Below, one piece after another: positions 47,127 to 55,211 of a stretch of 64,000 bases of DNA. The stretch is from positions 1 to 64,000 of the forward strand of contig NZ_FXBA01000006.1 of the NCBI RefSeq assembly GCF_900177705.1, given 5' to 3'. The position numbers were made by a program, and so were the translations under genes. The number at the start of each line of letters is the position of its first letter. Within the stretch, counting starts at the first letter, position 1. Under the pieces are notes generated by a model that searched no databases, had not been told where the DNA came from, and saw only the letters and a program-made list of their open reading frames with translations. Origin of the DNA: Fibrobacter sp. UWB15. Lineage in GTDB: Bacteria > Fibrobacterota > Fibrobacteria > Fibrobacterales > Fibrobacteraceae.

Positions 47127-48947
47127 ATGTTGAAAATGTGCTTGGCAGTAGCAATGACTTTGGTTGCCCAGATAGCGTTTGCTGCCATAGGCGATTCGAC
47201 GAAATTCGATCAAGATAAATTTGAACGAATCGGAGATACGCTGTATTACAAGATTTCTACTGCCGAGCAATTTGAAAAACTGCTCGAAGGAGTGCGAATC
47301 GAAACGGACGGCTATGTCGTTGGCCTGATTGAGAAAGACCTTGTCATGGGCAAGGATACTCTTCATCTGGCAAAGAACAAAATGACTGTCGATACGAGCG
47401 GACGATGCACGAACTTGTATCTCAATGGTCAAGGCCATACGATTTACGGCTTGAACATGTCTAGAGCTATGTTCTACTGCGTCGAAAATCTTGTGGAAAA
47501 TTTGACGATTGCAAATAGCCGTTTTGAAAACGATGAAGGCTTGTCTGCAGCTGGCGTTGCAGTTCACTTAAAAGAAAATGCATGTGTCCGTAACGTGAAA
47601 ATTCGTAACAGCGTTGTGAAAAGTGAAGACATCGCTGCAGGTCTTGTGGCGTATAACGATGGCGCCATGCTTAACGATACGAATGAAAACTCGCTGGTTT
47701 CTTCGACCAATATCGCCGGCGGCCTTGCGGGCTCGCTTCGCTATGTGTTAATAAACTCCCGTAACAGCGGACGTGTGTCGGGGCGTGTTGCAGGCGGCCT
47801 TGTGGGCACGGGTGATAAACTGGGTACAGACGGGGGAACGATTTCGGGTTGCTCTAACAATGGAATGATTCTTGGTAATGGAAGCGGCTCTGTTTCAGTA
47901 GGCGGTATCGCGGGGTATGCTCACAAGACATCTTTTAACGGCCTGAAAAATACGGGCCTAATCGAAGGCAAATCTACATCAGGAACGCTTACGGTGGGCG
48001 GAATTGTGGGCAGGCTCGATTCTACGCAGAATGTAGTAGACTGTGGCAACTGGGGTAGAGTTCATGCTCTTTCTGGTAAGAAAGTCTATGCCGGCGGTAT
48101 AGTGGGCTTGTATTATGGCGAACTCCAAATGGTGGGAGAAACGCTTAGTCGTGCTTCCTGTTTGGTAACCTCCTATAATTATGGACCGGTAACAGTCAAG
48201 GCATCCGAAGATTTTGCCTATGCGGGCGGCCTTGCGGGGTATATAACGGGATCGCTAATTTCGGCGGATTACAACAGGGGCACCGTGAAAAACGAGGGCT
48301 CTTCGAAAAATCGGTATACGGGGAGCCTTGCGGCAATAGTGGATTGGTGCATGGTTGCAGGCAACTATAGTTATGTGGATACTTTGACCGGAAGTCATAC
48401 CGCTTCGTTGGTGTATGAATTTGCAGGGGCCAATAATTATATGTATAGATCGTATTATGGCGGCGTAGAGGTTCCCCCTGTCGGTAAATACTCGGATGAC
48501 ACGACGAATATGTACCAAAAGGATTCGTTGGTGTCTTTAGGCTTTGAAGAAATGAAAGAAGCTCTTCAGATTTATGACGGCGGTAATTGGGTGCGGACGG
48601 ACTGCATGGCTCAGGCGAAGACGGATACGAATACGGTTTGCACCGTAAAGGTGATTACCGATTTCTTCGGTGATTCCGATAAGCCCTATGAGGTGACTTT
48701 CATTGACGAGGGCAAGACTGTTGTTGCTCCGAAGGTGTCTATTACGAATCTGAAGGTTGCTGTCTCTGCCCGAAACATTTCAGTTTGGGGGGCTGTCGCG
48801 AACCGCCCGGTGCAGGCGTTCGACATGCAGGGGAACTTAGTAGCGTCGGCTAGACCTGTGGGGGCTGTCGCTACTCTCGCTGTTCCGAAGGCCGGGGTTT
48901 ACATTGTGCGTAATGGAAATGAATCCCGCAGAGTGACAATCCGTTAA
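47127..48947 (+). CDS. shorter GLUG-repeat protein, paralogue of the upstream C-terminal half
   Basis: A 606-aa secreted protein (signal MLKMCLAVAMTLVAQIAFAA) with SD TAGGAGA. It corresponds module for module to the second half of the preceding protein: HTIYGLNMSRAMF, TIANSRFEND and AGGIVG-type repeats occur in the same order, and parts are nearly identical at DNA level. The C-terminal ~65 residues (VAVSARNISVWGAVANRPVQ...GVYIVRNGNES) are a T9SS-like tail again. Tandem duplication followed by loss of module A explains it. Same operon as the upstream gene. Confidence 0.85.
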   Translation: MLKMCLAVAMTLVAQIAFAAIGDSTKFDQDKFERIGDTLYYKISTAEQFEKLLEGVRIETDGYVVGLIEKDLVMGKDTLHLAKNKMTVDTSGRCTNLYLNGQGHTIYGLNMSRAMFYCVENLVENLTIANSRFENDEGLSAAGVAVHLKENACVRNVKIRNSVVKSEDIAAGLVAYNDGAMLNDTNENSLVSSTNIAGGLAGSLRYVLINSRNSGRVSGRVAGGLVGTGDKLGTDGGTISGCSNNGMILGNGSGSVSVGGIAGYAHKTSFNGLKNTGLIEGKSTSGTLTVGGIVGRLDSTQNVVDCGNWGRVHALSGKKVYAGGIVGLYYGELQMVGETLSRASCLVTSYNYGPVTVKASEDFAYAGGLAGYITGSLISADYNRGTVKNEGSSKNRYTGSLAAIVDWCMVAGNYSYVDTLTGSHTASLVYEFAGANNYMYRSYYGGVEVPPVGKYSDDTTNMYQKDSLVSLGFEEMKEALQIYDGGNWVRTDCMAQAKTDTNTVCTVKVITDFFGDSDKPYEVTFIDEGKTVVAPKVSITNLKVAVSARNISVWGAVANRPVQAFDMQGNLVASARPVGAVATLAVPKAGVYIVRNGNESRRVTIR

Positions 48948-49013
48948 AGTTGAAACGGATTGTTCCGCCATACTGCGGTCATTTTGGCTGTAATAAATTT
49001 TTTCTGTTTTCGT

Positions 49014-49039
49014 AGCCTTGCGCCACTCGTAAGGCTTTT
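49014..49039 (+). terminator. hairpin with T-run upstream of the Na/Pi transporter promoter
   Basis: AGCCTT/AAGGCT with a short inner CG pairing, followed by TTTTG. Likely the terminator of the GLUG operon. The transporter promoter box follows 10 nt later. A weaker CCGC/GCGG hairpin lies at 48965-48978. Confidence 0.5.
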
Positions 49040-49049
49040 GACTTATTTC

Positions 49050-49058
49050 TATATTTAC
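49050..49058 (+). promoter_or_regulatory. promoter box TATATTTAC of the Na/Pi transporter gene
   Basis: TATATTTAC lies 95 nt before ATG 49154, leaving an unusually long leader for this window. Confidence 0.5.
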
Positions 49059-49081
49059 GGCAACAAATCAGATAAACAATT

Positions 49082-49147
49082 CACCGCCATGAGCCCGAAC
49101 TAGCTGAAAGGCAGCGACGATGATCCGGTAGTGGCGTTCCGTAGGAA
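49082..49147 (+). promoter_or_regulatory. possible structured 5' leader of the Na/Pi transporter
   Basis: Within the ~90-nt leader, CCGCCA (about 49084) can pair with TGGCG (about 49131), enclosing a GCTG-AAAGG-CAGC hairpin. A TTCC-GTA-GGAA hairpin follows directly before the start region. The arrangement suggests a regulatory RNA, but I could not match it to a known riboswitch class. Confidence 0.3.
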
Positions 49148-49153
49148 TGTCCT

Positions 49154-50860
49154 ATGACACTTATGATTCTTAAAATGATCGGTTGCCTTGCGCTCCTCAT
49201 GTTCGGCATGAAGACCATGAGCGAAGGCTTGCAGAAACTCACGGGCGGTCACTTGCGTGCTGTCCTTGGAACCATGACCAAGCACCGCATTGGAGGCCTT
49301 CTCACAGGTACCTTTGTGACTGCCTCGGTGCAGTCTTCTACCGCTACGACCGTACTTACCGTAAGCTTCGTTAATGCTGGCCTGCTCACATTGAGTCAGG
49401 CCATTCCTGTTATCATGGGCGCAAACATCGGTACAACGGCCACGGCCTGGATCATGTCCATATTCGGGTTCCAGTTCAACATGAGCTCGGTGGTGTGGCC
49501 CTTCTTCGCCCTCGGCATCATCCTTTCTTACACCAAGAAGAATTCGACCAAGAGCATCGGCGAATTCGTGTTCGGTTTCGCGTTCATGTTCCTCGGCCTT
49601 ACCACGCTGCGTGAAAATGCGGTGGCCATGGACTTGGCCCATAACCAGACGGTGATCAATTTCTTTGCGACGACCGGCGGTTGGGGAATCTTCAGCACGC
49701 TCCTCTTCTTGCTGCTGGGTAGCGTCCTTACCATGTGCGTGCAGTCGTCTGCGGCTATCATGGCGATTACGCTCTTGCTCTGCAGCAGCGGAGTGCTTCC
49801 GATATATCAGGGCATTGCGCTTGTGATGGGTGAAAACATCGGTACCACGGTGACATCGAACCTCGCCGCTCTTTCGGCAAGTACGCAGGCGAGACGTGCG
49901 GCCTTGGCCCACATGCTGTTCAACGTGTTCGGCGTGGTGTGGGTGTTGATAGTGTTCCGCCCGTTCGTGAACATGGTGTGCAGCATCGTAGGGTTCGACC
50001 CGACGTTCGTGCCGCATACCGAAGAAGAAGTTGCCCAGGCGAGCGTCCGTGTGACCTACGCGCTATCAGCCTTCCATACGGCATTCAACCTCTGCAACGT
50101 GCTTATCCTCATCTGGTTCATCAAGCCGATGGAAAAAATCATCTGCAAGATTATCCGCGAGAAGGAAGACGGCGAGGATTTCAAGGTCAAGTTTATCAGT
50201 GCGGGCCTCATGAGCACTGCAGAACTTTCGCTTTTTGAAGCCCGCAAGGAAATTAACTTGTTTGCAGCCCGCACGCAGAAGATGTTCCGCATGGTGCCCG
50301 AACTGCTCGAGATGAAGGACGAAAACGATTTCGTGAAGCTCTTTGCCCGCATCGAGAAGTACGAAGGCATCAGCGACAACATGGAAATTGAAATTGCCAA
50401 GTACCTGAACCAGGTTTCCGAAGGCCGCTTGAGCCCCGAAAGTAAGACGAATATCCAGTCGATGCTCCGCGAAATTTCTGAAATCGAAAGTATCGGCGAC
50501 GCTTGCTACAATATGGCCCGCGCCATCAACCGCAAGTTTAGAAGTTCCGACGACTTTACCGAAGAGCAGTACAACCGCATCAAGCACATGATGCAACTTT
50601 GCGACAAGGCGTTAACGAACATGATCGATGTCATTAGCGATGCTGTGACTGCCGACGCAAACCGTACGCTGAATATGGAGAATGAGATCAACGATTACCG
50701 CAAGCTTCTCAAGGAGAAAAACATTGCCGATATCGAATCGCAAAAGTACAGCTACCAGATGGGCGTGCACTACATGGACGTGGTGAACGATTGCGAAAAA
50801 CTCGGCGACTACGTGGTGAACGTGGTAGAAGCTCACACGAACAAAAAATTCTCCACCTAA
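49154..50860 (+). CDS. Na/Pi cotransporter family protein with PhoU-like C-terminal domain
   Basis: A 568-aa inner-membrane protein. The first ~330 residues hold 8-9 hydrophobic segments with the two inverted PNaS repeats, each with a QSS motif: VTASVQSSTATTV and CVQSSAAIM; GANIGTTATAW and GENIGTTVTSN are the paired GxNIGTT motifs. Residues ~350-560 are a helical, charged PhoU-like domain. It most likely imports phosphate with sodium, and the PhoU part suggests regulation by phosphate status. 5' leader is long and may fold. No pst or pho genes are adjacent. Confidence 0.93.
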   Translation: MTLMILKMIGCLALLMFGMKTMSEGLQKLTGGHLRAVLGTMTKHRIGGLLTGTFVTASVQSSTATTVLTVSFVNAGLLTLSQAIPVIMGANIGTTATAWIMSIFGFQFNMSSVVWPFFALGIILSYTKKNSTKSIGEFVFGFAFMFLGLTTLRENAVAMDLAHNQTVINFFATTGGWGIFSTLLFLLLGSVLTMCVQSSAAIMAITLLLCSSGVLPIYQGIALVMGENIGTTVTSNLAALSASTQARRAALAHMLFNVFGVVWVLIVFRPFVNMVCSIVGFDPTFVPHTEEEVAQASVRVTYALSAFHTAFNLCNVLILIWFIKPMEKIICKIIREKEDGEDFKVKFISAGLMSTAELSLFEARKEINLFAARTQKMFRMVPELLEMKDENDFVKLFARIEKYEGISDNMEIEIAKYLNQVSEGRLSPESKTNIQSMLREISEIESIGDACYNMARAINRKFRSSDDFTEEQYNRIKHMMQLCDKALTNMIDVISDAVTADANRTLNMENEINDYRKLLKEKNIADIESQKYSYQMGVHYMDVVNDCEKLGDYVVNVVEAHTNKKFST

Positions 50861-50890
50861 ATTTGACTATAAACGTCGCAATACTGCATC

Positions 50891-51133
50891 ACGATTTGGC
50901 TCACGTACGCTTTGTACGCTACGCCAAATCGTTCTTTGTTACTGAGACTCCGCGCTTTTAGCGCGGGAAATGGGCTTTGCCCATTGTTCGTCGAAGGATG
51001 TCGTAATCATATCTTGTCGGAAACTTGTTTCCGCTTCAAGATATAGATTAGGACCTTGCTCGTTTCTAGGCGAATTTTGAAAAGACATCGCAATTCTGCT
51101 TCGTGCGAACTTTTGCCGTGCGCTTTGCATGGC
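50891..51133. repeat. noncoding chain of hairpins (429-bp gap 50861-51289)
   Basis: Five inverted repeats follow in series: ACGATTTGGC/GCCAAATCGT (50891-50932, with an inner CGTAC/GTACG), CCGCGC/GCGCGG (50950-50966), AATGGGC/GCCCATT (50969-50985), ATATCTTG..CGGAAA/TTTCCG..CAAGATAT (51009-51044) and GCCGTGC/GCATGGC (51115-51133). Several loops are GCTTT or CTTT. A minus-strand open frame of 88 codons (50939-51205) crosses them but shows no recognisable domain. The rest of the gap holds only the promoter of the next gene. Confidence 0.65.
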
Positions 51134-51220
51134 TTCGGTTCGCTTTTTTTGCGTTTTTAAGGCAGTTTGGGCCTTTTTTGTGACCGATTTCACATAGGTT
51201 CTCAAGGGTTATCCTTCTAT

Positions 51221-51252
51221 TTGAAATATTATCGTGATAAAATTATATTTAC
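51221..51252 (+). promoter_or_regulatory. promoter TTG-N20-TATATTTAC
   Basis: TTG (51221-51223) and TATATTTAC (51244-51252) are separated by 20 nt, closely matching the Bacteroidetes layout TTG-N19-21-TAnnTTTG. It lies 37 nt before the FISUMP gene start. Confidence 0.55.
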
Positions 51253-51289
51253 ATTGAATAGTCCCATCAATCTCTCAAACGAGGTCCGA

Positions 51290-53503
51290 ATGAAAATGAA
51301 GTTCTCTCTACAGGCAATGGTTGCCTCAAGCGCACTCTTGATCGCTTGCGGCGGAGATTCCACTTCTACCAAGCCCGAAGCAAAAGATACTCTAGCGGAC
51401 GGATCTAGCGTAGAGACGATTTACGACTTGGGCAAATGTACATCTGATCGTATTGGCGACGTCATTTTTGTCGAAGAGAAAGGCGTCAATTACGAATGCA
51501 CCAAGAATGATTGGAAGGATATCGGAGAACCGGAATCCTCTGCATCGAAAGAGGATAAATCTTCCTCTTCAAAGGTAAAGTCTTCAGAATCTAAAGATGA
51601 TGATTCCTCTTCTTCAAAAGATAAATCATCCGATTCCAAGGATGATGAATCTTCGTCTTCTAAGGACAAGTCGTCCGATTCCAAGGACAGTTCTTCTGAA
51701 TCTAAAAAGGATGACTCTAGTTCTTCAACGGCGCCAAGCTCGAGCAGTGTTCCCGAATCGAGTTCCAGCGTACAGGGTGCAAATGAGACTGTAGAAAATG
51801 TTGCTATATCAAAGAAAACCTTTACGGGTGTTGCCGAAAAAGGTCCCTTTGCAAGCGGAACAGCGATTAAACTTTCTGAATTAGACGATGTTCTGGACCC
51901 GACTGGAACCACTTTTGAATGGGAAGTTACAAGTGAATTGGGCGAATACACATCGGCTAAGGTGACGCTCAAGAGCCAATATGCATTGATGCAAGCAAAT
52001 GGCTATTATTACAATGAAAACACCTATAAAAAGAGCGCAGGCCAGTTGACCCTTAAGTCTCTTGTTGATTTGAGTGATCGTAATTCTGCAAATGTCAACG
52101 TTTTGGGACACCTGGCTCACAAGCGAATCATTAACCTGTTTGCAGAAAGTGGCAAATACAAAAATGTGCCTGCGGCAAAGGCTGCTGCCGAAAAAGAAGT
52201 TCTCGCTGCTTTCGGTTGGTCTGGCAACAACCATGCTTTTGAAGACTTGAGCATCTTTGGAAGCTACGAAGATGATGCGAAGCTTCTTGCTGCATCCATT
52301 CTTTTGCAGGGGGGCTTGAGCGACGCTGACCTTACCAGCCGATTGACGACTCTTGCAACCGATTTCGAAGATGACGGCCGTTGGAGTGATTCTGCGGCAA
52401 AGGTTGCCATGGCTGACTGGGCTATGAAAAATGATTCCAACCTTACTGTTATTCGTACAAAACTGACTGCGATGAATAGCTCTGTTCCGAATTTCGAAAA
52501 ATATATCAGCATGTTTGTTGGCGAAATTTATGGAATTGGAGTGTGCGATACAAAGCAAGACGGCATGATGATTAAGATGACAAACGCTTACAGCGATAAC
52601 TTGGGCAAAACTTATGTTTGCGATGGTGACCGTTGGCGTTTGCCCACGTCTATTGAAAATAGTTTCAAAACCGCTTGCACCAAGGGTAATAACAAGAAGA
52701 CTTTCACCGATATGAATTCTAGCAGTTCTCCTATTACCTATGTATGCGATGGTGGTAATGGAAATTGGCGCAAGATGGGTGTTTACGATTTTAGTAAGAG
52801 CGCTTACTTGAACAGTGAAATGGAATATGGAGAAATCAAGGACAGTCGTGATGGAAAGACCTATAAGACGATAACCATTGGACTTCAGACTTGGATGGCA
52901 GAAAACTTGAACTATTACGATGAAGATAATGCAAACCTTGTTGAAAACGCCTGGTGCTATAAAAATGTCAAGGACAATTGTGAGGTTGGTGGAAGACTTT
53001 ATAGCTGGACAGCCGCTATGAATCTTGATTCGAAATACTTGAAGACTTCGGCTGCTGCGCTTATTGAAAGTCCGCATAGAGGCCTTTGCCCTGAAAAATG
53101 GCATGTGCCCGACACTGCAGAATGGAGACAGCTTAAGACTTACGTTGCGAAAATGGAAACGGCTTCAACATCAACAAATGATTATTCCGGTAAATTGAAA
53201 TCCTCTAGAGGTTGGGTGGGTTACAGCACAATCAAGCAGTCAACCGACGAATATGGCTTCTCTGCCATTCCGACGGGAGCCTATTATGGCATTCATGCTG
53301 ATCCGACTGACAATTACAGCCGCTATCTTTTTGACGATGCTGGCTACTTTGCCAATTTCTGGAGTGCAAATGAAGCTGCCAAAAGTACGGGTGCTATTTA
53401 TTGGTTCCTTGACTATCGATACAACTATATCAGCTACTATTATAGCAGCTATAACGAAAAAGATCGCGGATTCTCTCTGCGCTGTGTGAAGGATAAGGAA
53501 TAA
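51290..53503 (+). CDS. FISUMP lipoprotein with Ser-rich linker and two-Cys modules
   Basis: Start 51290 (MKMKFSLQAM) has GAGG upstream and gives a clean lipoprotein signal with lipobox LIAC; longer frames cross the promoter. The 737-aa product has: an N-terminal two-Cys module 'YDLGKCTSDRIGDVIF...YECTKNDW'; a ~75-residue Ser/Lys/Asp linker; a central domain (~165-410, starting ISKKTFTGVAEKGPF) of unknown fold; two more two-Cys modules (CDTKQDG..YVCDGDRW and CTKGNNK..YVCDGGNGNW); and a FISUMP domain (~516-737) with [37 protein letters not shown] and SLRCVKDKE. Surface exposed, role unknown. Followed after 8 nt by another FISUMP gene. Confidence 0.87.
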   Translation: MKMKFSLQAMVASSALLIACGGDSTSTKPEAKDTLADGSSVETIYDLGKCTSDRIGDVIFVEEKGVNYECTKNDWKDIGEPESSASKEDKSSSSKVKSSESKDDDSSSSKDKSSDSKDDESSSSKDKSSDSKDSSSESKKDDSSSSTAPSSSSVPESSSSVQGANETVENVAISKKTFTGVAEKGPFASGTAIKLSELDDVLDPTGTTFEWEVTSELGEYTSAKVTLKSQYALMQANGYYYNENTYKKSAGQLTLKSLVDLSDRNSANVNVLGHLAHKRIINLFAESGKYKNVPAAKAAAEKEVLAAFGWSGNNHAFEDLSIFGSYEDDAKLLAASILLQGGLSDADLTSRLTTLATDFEDDGRWSDSAAKVAMADWAMKNDSNLTVIRTKLTAMNSSVPNFEKYISMFVGEIYGIGVCDTKQDGMMIKMTNAYSDNLGKTYVCDGDRWRLPTSIENSFKTACTKGNNKKTFTDMNSSSSPITYVCDGGNGNWRKMGVYDFSKSAYLNSEMEYGEIKDSRDGKTYKTITIGLQTWMAENLNYYDEDNANLVENAWCYKNVKDNCEVGGRLYSWTAAMNLDSKYLKTSAAALIESPHRGLCPEKWHVPDTAEWRQLKTYVAKMETASTSTNDYSGKLKSSRGWVGYSTIKQSTDEYGFSAIPTGAYYGIHADPTDNYSRYLFDDAGYFANFWSANEAAKSTGAIYWFLDYRYNYISYYYSSYNEKDRGFSLRCVKDKE

Positions 53504-53511
53504 ATTACCCG

Positions 53512-54561
53512 ATGCGTTTCCCTCTTGTCGCGTTTTGCCCGTTGGTACTATTACTCGCTTGTGGCGATGAATCAAATACTATTGATTCAAGTGGCCTCTC
53601 AACTTCAGATACAAAAGAGGTTGAATCTATTTATGACTTGGGGGCTTGTACCAACAAGCGCAAAGGCGAAGTCGTATTCGTAACCGATGACGATAAGGAA
53701 TACATTTGTTACTCGAACAAGTGGATTCCTTCTGATGAGATTGACAAATCGGATGAAATTTCATCGTCAAGCGAAGATGCAATCGTTGAAGACGAAAAAT
53801 CTTCTAGTAGCAAAAAAGAGGAATCCTCGTCTAGTGAGAACAGTATCTCTGAAAACGAAAAGTCCTCTTCGAGCGAAACCTTGTTAGAGGAATCATCTTC
53901 AAGTGGAATAGAGTCTTCCTCTAGCAAAGAGAAACCTGATGAATCTTCGAGCAGCTCGTCTATACAAGAGGAAAAATCGTCTTCTAGTGCAGAGAGTTTG
54001 TCGGAATTGACGGATTCTACATTCACGGATTCGCGCGATGGTCAGACATACCGAATTCTCAAGTTGGGAAGGCAAGTCTGGTTTGGCGAAAATTTGAATT
54101 ATTCCGGTGAAGATGCGGTTGGCTATTGCCATGAGAACGATCCTGAAAAATGTGAAATATACGGCAAGCTATATCGTTGGAACGATGCGATGAAAGCGTG
54201 CCCCGAAGGTTGGCATTTGCCGGGTCTTTTGGAATGGATTGACTTGATTAATTATGTCGGCGGACAAGAAATGGCTGGTGTCAAGTTAAAGTCAAAGGCT
54301 TACTGGTATATTCAAGAAGAGTTTGCTCAGTATGCAGGTACCGATGATTACGGATTCTCAATTCTTCCGGGAAGCTTTATGTCTGAACAAGGTTCTTTCG
54401 GTTCCACGGCCAGGCTTGCAGCCCATTTATGGACTTCGACGGAAGAAACCGATACGAGATCGAATGATGTGTTCCTGATGCATAGTATGGGAAAAGTGGT
54501 GCTGGAAGGATCTCCGAGGGATGTCGGGATGTCTGTTCGTTGCCTGAAGGACTCTGACTAG
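53512..54561 (+). CDS. short FISUMP lipoprotein with poly-Ser linker
   Basis: A 349-aa protein; lipobox LLAC after a short signal peptide. It contains one two-Cys module (YDLGACTNKRKGEVVF..YICYSNKW), then ~90 residues of Ser/Glu linker, then FISUMP (~171-349): DSRDGQTYRI, QVWFGENLNYSGED, CPEGWHLPGLLEW and SVRCLKDSD. It is a shortened relative of the gene 8 nt upstream, sharing the same N- and C-terminal blocks, and probably cotranscribed with it. A small hairpin follows the stop. Confidence 0.87.
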   Translation: MRFPLVAFCPLVLLLACGDESNTIDSSGLSTSDTKEVESIYDLGACTNKRKGEVVFVTDDDKEYICYSNKWIPSDEIDKSDEISSSSEDAIVEDEKSSSSKKEESSSSENSISENEKSSSSETLLEESSSSGIESSSSKEKPDESSSSSSIQEEKSSSSAESLSELTDSTFTDSRDGQTYRILKLGRQVWFGENLNYSGEDAVGYCHENDPEKCEIYGKLYRWNDAMKACPEGWHLPGLLEWIDLINYVGGQEMAGVKLKSKAYWYIQEEFAQYAGTDDYGFSILPGSFMSEQGSFGSTARLAAHLWTSTEETDTRSNDVFLMHSMGKVVLEGSPRDVGMSVRCLKDSD

Positions 54562-54580
54562 AATCCATTACGTGGATTTT
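54562..54580 (+). terminator. small terminator-like hairpin after the FISUMP pair
   Basis: AATCCA/TGGATT with loop TTACG and a short TT run immediately after the stop codon; weak but well placed. Confidence 0.5.
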
Positions 54581-54637
54581 GATTGACGACTTCAAAATTT
54601 AATTCCGGTCAGTATTCCTAAATAGGGTTTTATTTGA

Positions 54638-54645
54638 TATATTTA
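54638..54645 (+). promoter_or_regulatory. promoter box TATATTTA 4 nt before the ribonuclease start
   Basis: TATATTTA ends 4 nt before ATG 54650, the same spacing as at ybaK, and there is no SD, so the mRNA is probably leaderless. Confidence 0.5.
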
Positions 54646-54649
54646 AGAT

Positions 54650-55207
54650 ATGCTGAAGAATGTTTTTTTCAAAATTTCCTTTGCCTGTGCGGTGACCGCA
54701 TTCTTTGCAGCCTGCTCTACGCCGACCGTTTCCAGCGATGACGATGAAGACCTTTATAGAAGGTCTTCGGCATCGAAGAAAGGAAAATCATCTTCTAGCG
54801 AAGAAGCGACATCATCTTCTAGCGAAACGAAGCAGTCTGTATATGATGCCGTAGTGAAGTCTGGCGTGTATACCACCAAGGATTCCGTGGCCGCATACTT
54901 ATGCAAGTTCGACAAGTTGCCGAGCAATTATATTACCAAGGACGAGGCTATAGCCCTTGTGGAAGAAGAAACGGGTAGAGATTTTTCGAAGTGGAATTTT
55001 AATCCGTGGACCGCGTTTGACTTCATGGTGGGTGGTGACGTCTACAGTGACAGTGAAGGTCTTCTGCCAAAAGGTTCTTATCACGAAGCCGACGTGGATT
55101 ATCATGACGATAGCCGTGGAACCAAGCGTCTTGTCTATGCGTCGGATTGCGTGATTTACTATACCGCAGACCATTACAAGACATTCAGCAAGCAGGACAT
55201 TCGGTAA
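54650..55207 (+). CDS. lipoprotein barnase-family ribonuclease (N1/T1 type)
   Basis: A 185-aa protein: lipoprotein signal with lipobox FAAC, a short Ser-rich linker, then a domain aligning with Bacillus barnase from 'VAAYLCKFDKLPSNYITKDEA' (first part) to the C-terminal 'DHYKTF'. Active-site counterparts are present: K97 (Lys27), E146 (Glu73, HEADVDY), R156 (Arg83), R160 (Arg87) and H175 (His102, ADHYKTF). GGDVYSDSEG matches the guanine-loop region, although Arg59 is replaced. A ~20-residue stretch near 107-125 differs from barnase. No barstar gene is near; export as a lipoprotein would keep it from cytoplasmic RNA. Likely role: extracellular RNA scavenging or antagonism of competitors. Confidence 0.88.
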   Translation: MLKNVFFKISFACAVTAFFAACSTPTVSSDDDEDLYRRSSASKKGKSSSSEEATSSSSETKQSVYDAVVKSGVYTTKDSVAAYLCKFDKLPSNYITKDEAIALVEEETGRDFSKWNFNPWTAFDFMVGGDVYSDSEGLLPKGSYHEADVDYHDDSRGTKRLVYASDCVIYYTADHYKTFSKQDIR

Positions 55208-55211
55208 TTAT

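Noticed and set aside
49082..49147. Fluoride, cobalamin or c-di-GMP riboswitch before the Na/Pi transporter
   Set aside because: Some bases recall parts of those consensus sequences, but the full core motifs are missing, so no class is assigned.
49100..50017. 305-codon minus-strand frame over the Na/Pi transporter
   Set aside because: Antisense to the clear PNaS repeats; no domain.
50891..51133. CRISPR array in the repeat-rich gap
   Set aside because: The repeats are inverted, of different sequence and length, with no constant direct repeat or spacer length, and no cas gene is near.
50939..51205. 88-codon minus-strand frame in the hairpin gap
   Set aside because: It runs through several perfect inverted repeats, has no SD or domain, and its composition simply reflects the hairpins.
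51541..51760. Ser/Lys/Asp codon repeats as a tandem DNA repeat or phase-variable tract
   Set aside because: The tract encodes a normal poly-Ser lipoprotein linker; repeats are imperfect and in frame, with no homopolymer run likely to slip.
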